From Acetofilamentum sp. (GTDB lineage: Bacteria; Bacteroidota; Bacteroidia; Bacteroidales; JAFGXI01), in contig DYOK01000043.1 in NCBI GenBank assembly GCA_020720565.1, positions 1 to 12,031 of the forward strand: DNA of 12,031 bases, read 5' to 3'. The position numbers and the translations under genes are program-made. The notes below the pieces were generated by a model that ran no database searches, had not been told where the DNA came from, and was given only the letters and a program-made list of their open reading frames with translations. Positions 6,306 to 12,031 of this stretch are shown here, piece after piece. How positions within the stretch are numbered: position 1 is the first letter of the stretch; every line of letters starts with the position of its first letter.

Positions 6306-7805
6306 ATGAAACAATTGATAAAATATCACAAGTGGCTGAGTATCATATTTTCGGTGTTTATAGTCATCTATTCTATATCCGGGATTATATTAAATCATCG
6401 AGATTGGCTTTCGGAAGTGGATATTCCTCGAAACTTTTTGCCCGATAATTACGCTTATCGGAACTGGAACAATGCATCGGCAAAAGGGTCAATAACAATC
6501 GATACAAATCGGGTGTTATTTTATGGCAACATGGGCGTATGGCTTACCGATTCAAATTTTTCCGATTTCGAGGATTTTAATAAAGGGTTTCCTTCGGGTA
6601 TTGATAACCGAAAAGTTAGCGTCATTTACCAATGCAAAAACACCGAACTGCTCGCTGGCACACTCATGGGCTTGTATCGTTTCGATAAAAAAGAAAATAG
6701 CTGGCAACAGCTTACATTCGATACACACGACCAAAGAATAACAGATATAATCGAAGTGGGCAACGAAATTTGGATTCAAACACGTTCGTACATTTATAAA
6801 ACAAAAGATTTAAAAACTTTTGACCGCTTTGTATTACCTAAACCCGATAATTATCATGGTAAGATTGGATTATTTAAAACCTTGTGGGTCATTCACAGTG
6901 GCGAAATATATGGTATTGTAGGTAAAATTTTGGTCGATTTGGTCGGAATTATCTTTGTGTTTTTAACCATCACCGGACTCATTGTGTTTTACAATAAATT
7001 GAAACTTAAACATAAAAGTTTGCCAGCCGAAAAAGCATCAAAACTCAAAAGAAGAAACAAATGGAATTTAAAGTGGCACAATAAATTAGGTTGGACCACA
7101 GTGTTTTTTCTTGTACTAACGACATTGACCGGTATGTTTTTACGCCCCCCCCTATTGATACCCATTGCCAATGTTTTAGTCCCAAAAATCCCTTACAGCG
7201 AGCTCGATAGCCCAAACCCTTGGCTCGACCAATTGCGTGGCATTCGGTACGATTCCAATCAAAATATTTTTATCGTTGTAACCAGCGAAGGGGTTTTCTA
7301 TTCCGACGATTTTTTTAAATCTGAACTTAAAAAATTCCAAGTACAACCGCCAATTAGCGTGATGGGCATAACCGTGTTCGAACCTTTTGACGCTAATCGC
7401 TACCTCATTGGCTCATTCGAAGGGCTTTTTTTGTGGGACATTCAAACGCAGCAAATTTCCGATGTGATTAAAAATCAACCCTACAAGCCAGTTGTTAAAC
7501 GTGGTTCGCCCATTGGAGCACACTTGGTCAGTGGTGCGGCGTGGCTTAATCGAGATTTAGTTTATTTTGACTATAATTCGGGTGCCCACTTTTTAAATTC
7601 CGATGCGAAATTCAGCCCGATGCCAAGCAAAATTTCTGAAAGTCAATTTTCGATTTGGTCGCTTGCTTTGGAGTTGCATACCGGTCGATTTTTTGAATTT
7701 GCCATAGGCTCTTCTTATATCTTAATTGTCCCTTTAGTCGGTTTGGTACTTTTGTTTATTTTATTGTCTGGGTTTTGGATTTGGTACAAAAGAGGCGAAA
7801 AATGA
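6306..7805 (+). CDS. PepSY-TM-like membrane protein, internally duplicated
   Basis: A 499-residue inner-membrane protein with four predicted membrane helices (about 11-29, 206-229, 259-279 and 468-492). Two large regions lie between helices 1-2 and 3-4, most likely outside the cytoplasm. It is a tandem duplication. Each half begins with a His-containing segment (YHKWLSIIF; WHNKLGWTT), continues with a beta-rich stretch containing GV(W/F) and a GLY/GLF strand (LAGTLMGLYRFD; IGSFEGLFLWD), and ends with H-S/T-G before the second helix (VIHSGEIYG; ELHTGRFFEF). The paired histidines are His8/His258 and His197/His458. PepSY-TM proteins include the di-heme siderophore reductase FoxB, so a heme-carrying redox role is plausible. 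Its place in the NO module hints at electron transfer or assembly support for the reductase, but the function is unknown. A run of eight C lies inside the gene (7145-7152) and the frame is intact. Confidence 0.8.
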   Translation: MKQLIKYHKWLSIIFSVFIVIYSISGIILNHRDWLSEVDIPRNFLPDNYAYRNWNNASAKGSITIDTNRVLFYGNMGVWLTDSNFSDFEDFNKGFPSGIDNRKVSVIYQCKNTELLAGTLMGLYRFDKKENSWQQLTFDTHDQRITDIIEVGNEIWIQTRSYIYKTKDLKTFDRFVLPKPDNYHGKIGLFKTLWVIHSGEIYGIVGKILVDLVGIIFVFLTITGLIVFYNKLKLKHKSLPAEKASKLKRRNKWNLKWHNKLGWTTVFFLVLTTLTGMFLRPPLLIPIANVLVPKIPYSELDSPNPWLDQLRGIRYDSNQNIFIVVTSEGVFYSDDFFKSELKKFQVQPPISVMGITVFEPFDANRYLIGSFEGLFLWDIQTQQISDVIKNQPYKPVVKRGSPIGAHLVSGAAWLNRDLVYFDYNSGAHFLNSDAKFSPMPSKISESQFSIWSLALELHTGRFFEFAIGSSYILIVPLVGLVLLFILLSGFWIWYKRGEK

Positions 7806-7884
7806 AGTTTTGATTGTGTAATAATAATCGGAGCATGATATTTTGACAATGTTCTAATAATCAATTAGTTCAATTTTTAAATAA

Positions 7885-7896
7885 CCAAAGACCTTA
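7885..7896. repeat. Degenerate AAGACCTTA repeat at a stop codon
   Basis: CCAAAGACCTTA keeps the right half of the AGGTCGAAGACCT family; the left arm has diverged. On the minus strand it reads TAAGGTCTTTGG, in which TAA is the stop codon of the permease gene 7894-9012. Confidence 0.4.
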
Positions 7897-9012
7897 GTTT
7901 TGTTTGCGGTAATTCCACATGGCCCACGAGTTGATTACAATGGCAAAAAGTGTCATAATTCCGAAGTGCGGCATCAAATCTTTAAATGTACTGCCTTTCA
8001 TTACCACCATCCGCATGACTTCGATAAAGTACGAAATTGGATTGAATTGAGCTATTGTTCTGGCCCACGTGGGCATGCTTTCGATGGCAGTAAACAAGCC
8101 ACCCAGAAGGATAAAAATCATCAAGAAGAAAAATGCTAGCGACATGGCTTGTTGCTGAGTTTGAGTGTAGGTCGAAATGAGTAAACCAAGCCCCAAAACG
8201 GCCAGTAAATAGATGCTTAAAAAGAAATACAGCAAACCCACATTCCCAAGCGGAATCACCCCATAAACGCCTTCGGCAACTACAAACAATCCAACGGTAA
8301 ACACAAATTGACCTATCAACCAAAAAGGAATCAGTTTACCGAGTATAAACTGATATTTTTTAATTGGACTGACATTGATTTGCTCTATGGTACCAAGTTC
8401 TTTTTCTTTTACAATATTTAATGCGGTTAAATAAGCCCCTATCATGGTGACCAACAATACCAATATGCCGGGAACCATAAAATGGCTGTATACCAAAAAT
8501 GGATTATACCAATAACTATCGCGAACTTCAATATTACTTTGTAAAGATGGCGTTGTAGCCAGATTGAGTTCGCGCAAAGTGGTGCTATAATCCATCAAAA
8601 TTCTATTGAGATAGATGTTCCCGACACCCGCTTTTACCCCATTGATGGCATTGACCAAGACCGAAACCGATACCGCTTTTTGTTGGGTCAGTTCTGTTTC
8701 GAAATCGTAGGGTAATATTAAAATTAGATCGGCCTTGTCGTCTTCCATTAATTTTTGAGCCACATCGATAGAATGCTGGTTGCTCACCACTTTAAAATAG
8801 CCCGACGATTGAATTTTTTCGACCAAACGGCGACTTTCTGTGCTCGATTGCTCGGCGATAATTGCCAAATTGATGTTCTTAATTTCGTAATCGGCAGCCA
8901 AAGGTAAAATGAGTAACTGCATCATGGGTGAGACAAATATCACAGGTAAGATACTCTTATTACGGAAAATCTGTTTAAATTCTTTGATGAGTAAATATTT
9001 GAGAATTTGCAT
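7894..9012 (-). CDS. ABC-2 type exporter permease (YbhR/YbhS/YhhJ-like), distal copy
   Basis: A 372-residue inner-membrane permease subunit of an ABC exporter. One N-terminal helix (about 21-40) is followed by an extracytoplasmic domain (about 41-175) and a C-terminal bundle of five helices (about 177-198, 224-246, 257-280, 290-309 and 347-363). The conserved ABC-2 motif NIVKEKELGTIEQINVSP lies after the second helix at about 199-216, where these permeases contact the ATPases. It is paralogous to the gene at 9142-10248, so the transporter is probably a heterodimer with the two ATPases upstream. It is the last gene of the group, converging with the PepSY-like gene. The spacer before it is 129 bp, long for an operon. 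Relatives in other bacteria are linked to drug or cation export; the substrate here is unknown. Confidence 0.9.
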   Translation of the reverse strand: MQILKYLLIKEFKQIFRNKSILPVIFVSPMMQLLILPLAADYEIKNINLAIIAEQSSTESRRLVEKIQSSGYFKVVSNQHSIDVAQKLMEDDKADLILILPYDFETELTQQKAVSVSVLVNAINGVKAGVGNIYLNRILMDYSTTLRELNLATTPSLQSNIEVRDSYWYNPFLVYSHFMVPGILVLLVTMIGAYLTALNIVKEKELGTIEQINVSPIKKYQFILGKLIPFWLIGQFVFTVGLFVVAEGVYGVIPLGNVGLLYFFLSIYLLAVLGLGLLISTYTQTQQQAMSLAFFFLMIFILLGGLFTAIESMPTWARTIAQFNPISYFIEVMRMVVMKGSTFKDLMPHFGIMTLFAIVINSWAMWNYRKQN

Positions 9013-9045
9013 ATTGCACTTTTTTTGGGTAGTTTCGGATTGTTA

Positions 9046-9094
9046 AGCAATTAAGTATTCAGGATAATTTAATGTCGTAGATTATTAATATAGA
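9046..9094 (-). repeat. Spacer repeat, copy B (TACGACATTAAATTA)
   Basis: On the minus strand this spacer contains TACGACATTAAATTA, then ATACTTAAT about six bases later. The spacer at 10254-10302 has TACGACACTAAATTA followed at the same distance by ATACTTAGT. The two are clearly related despite lying in different intergenic gaps of the exporter locus. Confidence 0.45.
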
Positions 9095-9126
9095 ATATTG
9101 ATAAACTGATAGTTGCATAATCAAGA

Positions 9127-9146
9127 AATAGGTCGAAGACCCTATT
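9127..9146. repeat. AGGTCGAAGACC palindromic repeat at a stop codon
   Basis: AATAGGTCGAAGACCCTATT folds into a hairpin of about eight pairs with a GAA loop and one bulged C. Read on the minus strand it begins inside the last codons of the permease gene 9142-10248 and supplies its TAG stop. It may act as a weak terminator or mRNA 3'-end stabiliser. Confidence 0.55.
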
Positions 9147-10248
9147 CGAGATGTGTTTTGAATTTTTTAAGACTAAGAGCCAATAAAAATAAAGTCATCC
9201 CCATTAAAATGAGGGTTTCTTTCCAAATCGACGCAAAACCAAGACCTTTAATCATAACCGATTTAACTATTATGTAATACCATTTCGACGGGATGATGTT
9301 CGAAATCCATTGAAGTGCAATGGGCATATTTTCGATAGGAAACATAAATCCTGTGAGCAATATAGCGGGAACCAACATGCCCAAAAGGGAAATAAGCATA
9401 GCCGTTTGTTGCGATTCGGTAACCGAAGAAATCAGCAAGCCCATCGAAAGTGCTGTAATGATAAATAGCGTACTTTCGGCCATAAGCAAAAATACATTGC
9501 CATTGATATCGACACCTAACAAATAGACACTTAATAACAAAATTACAATCAGATTCAATATGGAAATTAGCAAATAAGGTACGGTCTTCGAAATAATGAC
9601 TAAAAATGGATTAAATGGCGATACCAAAAGCACCTCCATGGTGCCGCTTTCTTTTTCTTTAACAATCGAAACCGAAGTCATCATCATACAAATAAGCAGT
9701 AAAACCAGCGACATGACACCTGGTACAAAGTTGGTTGCCCCCTTTAGTTCGGGATTGTAAATCATTCTTACTTCGGGGACAATCTGATAGGGAATATTCG
9801 TACGTCGGGTGAGTTCCGATTGGTATTGCATTACAATAAGATTGATATAGCTACTCAAAGTTTGGGCTGTATTGGGATCGGAGGCATCGGCAATCACTTG
9901 TATTTGAGTTTGTGTACCACGTGCCCAGTTTGTTTGCAATTCCGACGGGAATACCACAACCAACTTGGTGTTACTCGATTTAAAAATTTGTTCGATATCG
10001 CCCGGATGCGTCAAATATTGACGAACCAAAAAAGTCGAGTTGGCTTTAATTCGTTCGGTAATTTGATGCGACATGGGGTCGTGTGCTAAATCGAAAATGG
10101 CAATTTCAGCATTTTTTATTTCATTGGTCAATGCAAAGCCAAAAAGAACAATTTGCACAATAGGAAGTCCAAATAAAAGCAACAAAGTCTTTTTATCACG
10201 AAAAACGTGATAAAACTCTTTTTTGACAAAACTCAAAAATTGTTTCAT
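9142..10248 (-). CDS. ABC-2 type exporter permease (YbhR/YbhS/YhhJ-like), proximal copy
   Basis: A 368-residue permease with the same plan as its downstream paralog. It has an N-terminal helix at about 21-40 (LLLLFGLPIVQIVLFGF), an extracytoplasmic domain at about 41-172, then five helices at about 174-194, 222-244, 253-275, 284-305 and 343-361. The coupling motif SIVKEKESGTMEVLLVSP occupies about 194-211. A similar polar loop after helix 4 carries the TESQQTAM motif (TQTQQQAM in the paralog). It follows the second ATPase gene after 98 bp and precedes the second permease after 129 bp. Its stop codon lies inside a hairpin repeat. The ATG at 10246-10248 is the natural start, with a basic N-terminus (VKKEFYHVFRDKK) just before the first helix. 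Substrate unknown. Confidence 0.9.
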   Translation of the reverse strand: MKQFLSFVKKEFYHVFRDKKTLLLLFGLPIVQIVLFGFALTNEIKNAEIAIFDLAHDPMSHQITERIKANSTFLVRQYLTHPGDIEQIFKSSNTKLVVVFPSELQTNWARGTQTQIQVIADASDPNTAQTLSSYINLIVMQYQSELTRRTNIPYQIVPEVRMIYNPELKGATNFVPGVMSLVLLLICMMMTSVSIVKEKESGTMEVLLVSPFNPFLVIISKTVPYLLISILNLIVILLLSVYLLGVDINGNVFLLMAESTLFIITALSMGLLISSVTESQQTAMLISLLGMLVPAILLTGFMFPIENMPIALQWISNIIPSKWYYIIVKSVMIKGLGFASIWKETLILMGMTLFLLALSLKKFKTHLE

Positions 10249-10253
10249 TTTCT

Positions 10254-10302
10254 GACTAAGTATGATGAGTAATTTAGTGTCGTATTTTATTTATCTAAAA
10301 AA
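10254..10302 (-). repeat. Spacer repeat, copy A (TACGACACTAAATTA)
   Basis: Partner of the segment at 9046-9094. It has TACGACACTAAATTA followed by ATACTTAGT on the minus strand, upstream of the proximal permease gene. The shared part is about 40 bases with scattered differences. Confidence 0.45.
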
Positions 10303-10334
10303 AAGATTAATAGCAAGTTACAAACTTACAAAAC

Positions 10335-10350
10335 AGGCCTAAGACCTTAA
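10335..10350. repeat. AGGCCTAAGACCTTAA repeat at a stop codon
   Basis: Variant of the AGGTCGAAGACCT family with two changes. On the minus strand it begins with TAAGGTCTTAGGCCT, where TAA (10347-10349) is the stop codon of the second ATPase gene. Confidence 0.5.
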
Positions 10351-11093
10351 TCGGCTTGACGTTTGGCTCCTCTGGCCAATCGATAAAAAACTTCGTCCAT
10401 GCTATCTTCGTTGTATATTTTTTTTAATTGTGCAGGGGTGTCAAGCGCCTTTATTTGTCCATCAACCATCATCGAGACGCGGTGGCAATATTCGGCTTCG
10501 TCCATGTAGTGTGTGGTTACAAATACCGTAATACCTTCGTCGGCAGCTTGGTATATCAAATCCCAAAACTGGCGTCGCGTTATTGGGTCAACACCCCCAG
10601 TGGGTTCGTCTAAAAAAACAATTTGAGGTTGGTGCAATATGGCCACCGAAAAAGCCAATTTTTGTTTCCAACCCAAGGGTAATGATTTAACCAACTGCAT
10701 TTTGACCTGGCTCATGCCCAATCGCTCAACTAAAGATTCGGTTTTACTCTTAATCACTTCAGGGGCTAAACCATAAATGCCACCAAAAAAGCGAATGTTT
10801 TCTATCACAGTTAAATCTTCGTACAACGAAAATTTTTGACTCATATATCCTATGTGTTTTTTAATGGACTCAGTCTGTCGATAAATATCGAAACCCGCTA
10901 TCGACGCTTGCCCCGATGTGGGTAGCGACAATCCGCATAACATACGCATGGCCGTTGTTTTTCCTGCTCCGTTAGCACCTAAAAAACCAAATATTTCGCC
11001 TTTGTAAACTTCGAAACTAATTTGGTCAACTGCGGCAAACGAACCAAAATGCTTACTCAGATTTTGGGTTTTTATCACTATCTCGTTTCTCAT
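10347..11093 (-). CDS. ABC exporter ATP-binding protein 2 (YbhF C-terminal-half-like)
   Basis: Cytoplasmic ATPase of 248 residues. I start it at the ATG ending at 11093, which overlaps the TGA of the upstream ATPase as ATGA, the classic sign of translational coupling; a longer reading would need a TTG at 11117. Walker A is GANGAGKT (39-46), the Q-loop has Gln86 (YMSQKFSLY), Walker B is VFLDEP with Asp162 and Glu163, and the switch histidine is His195 (VTTHYMDEA). The signature motif is unusual: LPLGWKQ (138-144) in place of LSGGxxQ. The upstream partner has a normal signature but lacks the Q-loop Gln and switch His, so the pair should form one competent and one degenerate site. In E. coli YbhF and RbbA two such domains are fused in one chain; here they are separate genes. 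Confidence 0.93.
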   Translation of the reverse strand: MRNEIVIKTQNLSKHFGSFAAVDQISFEVYKGEIFGFLGANGAGKTTAMRMLCGLSLPTSGQASIAGFDIYRQTESIKKHIGYMSQKFSLYEDLTVIENIRFFGGIYGLAPEVIKSKTESLVERLGMSQVKMQLVKSLPLGWKQKLAFSVAILHQPQIVFLDEPTGGVDPITRRQFWDLIYQAADEGITVFVTTHYMDEAEYCHRVSMMVDGQIKALDTPAQLKKIYNEDSMDEVFYRLARGAKRQAD

Positions 11094-12004
11094 GATGGCA
11101 TCAGTTGAATAAAACAATCTTCGATTCCTGGCGTGGTCTCTTTAATTTCAAACTGGTCGAAGCCAGCGCGTTTAATATCAATTTTAAGTTCGTCAACTAC
11201 TGAGGCGTTTGCGTTCAGAAAAGTAACATGGTGGTATTCTCCAAACGAAAACACACTTTGCACTGTTTTAAGGGCTCTCAAAAATCTTAAAAGGCCACTC
11301 ATATTAGACGATTTTACAGCAAACAAGCGAAACGGGTATTGCCTTTGAATGCCTTCTGGCGAATCGATACTCAAAATTTGTCCGTTTTGAATTAGTGCAA
11401 TACGTTCGCATAGCGTAGCTTCATCCATGTAAGGTGTCGATACCATGATGGTAATGCCTTCGTTTTTGAGTCGTTTCAGCATATGCCAAAATTCCTTTCT
11501 CGAAACAGCATCAACACCGGTGGTGGGTTCGTCGAGAAATAAAATTTCGGGTCTGTGAATTAATGCACAAGAGAGTGCTAGCTTTTGCTTCATTCCGCCA
11601 CTTAATTTACCCGCTGGTCTATTTTTGAATGGCTCAATTTGAATGTAAATGTCCTTTATTAACTCGTAGTTTTGTGCGATGGTCGTGTTAAATAATCGGG
11701 CAAAAAAGTTTAGATTTTCCTCAACTGTTAAGTCTTGATATAAGGAAAACCGTCCAGGCATGTAGCCAATCTTTTCTCTAATGGTTTTAAAATGCGTTTG
11801 GGTATCGAGTCCCAAAACGGTCGCTTTGCCCGAATTGGGATAAAGTAGTGTAGTCAATATTCTAAAAATACTGGTTTTGCCTGCACCATCGGGACCAATA
11901 AGCCCAAAAAGCTCACCTTTTGGCACTTCGAACGAAATGTCCTTTAGCGCTTCTACTCCCGATTTAGTGTAAGTTTTGCAAATATTTTGAAGAATAATAT
12001 CCAT
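11090..12004 (-). CDS. ABC exporter ATP-binding protein 1 (YbhF N-terminal-half-like)
   Basis: Cytoplasmic ATPase of 304 residues, first visible gene of the exporter group. Walker A is GPDGAGKT (37-44), the signature LSGGMKQ (134-140) is canonical, and Walker B is LFLDEP with Asp158 and Glu159. Two catalytic-support positions differ from the norm: the Q-loop reads YMPGRFSLY with Gly84 in place of Gln, and the H-loop reads STPYMDEA with Pro191 in place of His. The C-terminal 90 residues form an extra small domain, common in exporter ATPases of this group. It overlaps the next ATPase gene by four bases (ATGA). The 27 bases upstream to the window edge hold no further gene start; relatives often have a HlyD-like fusion protein and a TolC-like channel upstream. 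The ATG at 12002-12004 is the start; TTATAAGG just before it is too close for a normal ribosome site. Confidence 0.92.
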   Translation of the reverse strand: MDIILQNICKTYTKSGVEALKDISFEVPKGELFGLIGPDGAGKTSIFRILTTLLYPNSGKATVLGLDTQTHFKTIREKIGYMPGRFSLYQDLTVEENLNFFARLFNTTIAQNYELIKDIYIQIEPFKNRPAGKLSGGMKQKLALSCALIHRPEILFLDEPTTGVDAVSRKEFWHMLKRLKNEGITIMVSTPYMDEATLCERIALIQNGQILSIDSPEGIQRQYPFRLFAVKSSNMSGLLRFLRALKTVQSVFSFGEYHHVTFLNANASVVDELKIDIKRAGFDQFEIKETTPGIEDCFIQLMPS

Positions 12005-12031
12005 CCTTATAATTGTTGATTGATGATTGAC

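Noticed and set aside
7806..7893. Terminator between the convergent PepSY-like and permease genes
   Set aside because: No convincing hairpin with a T-run on either strand in this 88-bp gap; only the degenerate repeat at its right end.
11094..11117. Longer start (TTG) for ATPase 2
   Set aside because: The ATG at 11091-11093 overlaps the upstream TGA as ATGA and begins just before the usual N-terminal strand of the ATPase fold.
11153..11166. CTGGTCGAAGCCAG inside ATPase 1, resembling the palindromic repeat
   Set aside because: It lies in a conserved coding stretch and lacks GACC on the right arm; best explained by codons.
1..12031. CRISPR array, tRNA/rRNA genes, insertion sequences or phage genes
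   Set aside because: No regularly spaced repeats, no recognisable RNA gene, and no transposase or integrase coding sequence on either strand.

Overview
The window looks like a chromosomal segment of a Bacteroidota bacterium. It is AT-rich, has no clear Shine-Dalgarno sites, and carries Bacteroidota-style promoter elements (TTTG at -33, TAnnTTTG at -7). It also encodes a TPR/transmembrane/LuxR-type regulator with a lipoprotein signal, an architecture common in that phylum. I cannot name a genus. No RNA genes, CRISPR arrays, insertion sequences or phage genes are visible.

Region 1 (18-1954): a minus-strand membrane-bound TPR-LuxR regulator, followed by a divergent AT-rich intergenic region with a good promoter for the next gene.

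Region 2 (1955-7805, plus strand): a probable nitric-oxide module. It contains an Rrf2/NsrR-like Fe-S repressor with three conserved cysteines, a quinol-dependent nitric oxide reductase (NorZ) with all expected heme and non-heme iron ligands, a DUF438/hemerythrin-like/PAS protein, and an internally duplicated PepSY-TM-like membrane protein with paired histidines. The genes are separated by 135-225 bp, so they are probably several transcription units under related control, not one tight operon. Two perfect palindromes, upstream of norZ and of the DUF438 gene, overlap or adjoin -7-like elements and are strong operator candidates.

Region 3 (7894-12004, minus strand): an ABC-2 exporter of the YbhFSR/YhhJ type. 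It has two separate ATPase genes overlapping by ATGA, followed by two paralogous permease genes. The gene upstream of the first ATPase lies outside the window; in this family it is often a HlyD-type membrane-fusion protein. The two ATPases carry complementary non-canonical motifs, which predicts one degenerate and one competent ATP site.

The most unexpected non-coding signal is a short palindrome, AGGTCGAAGACCT and variants. It recurs about five times in non-coding DNA, and at three consecutive gene ends in the exporter locus it supplies or abuts the stop codon. The two long spacers of the exporter locus also share a second related segment.
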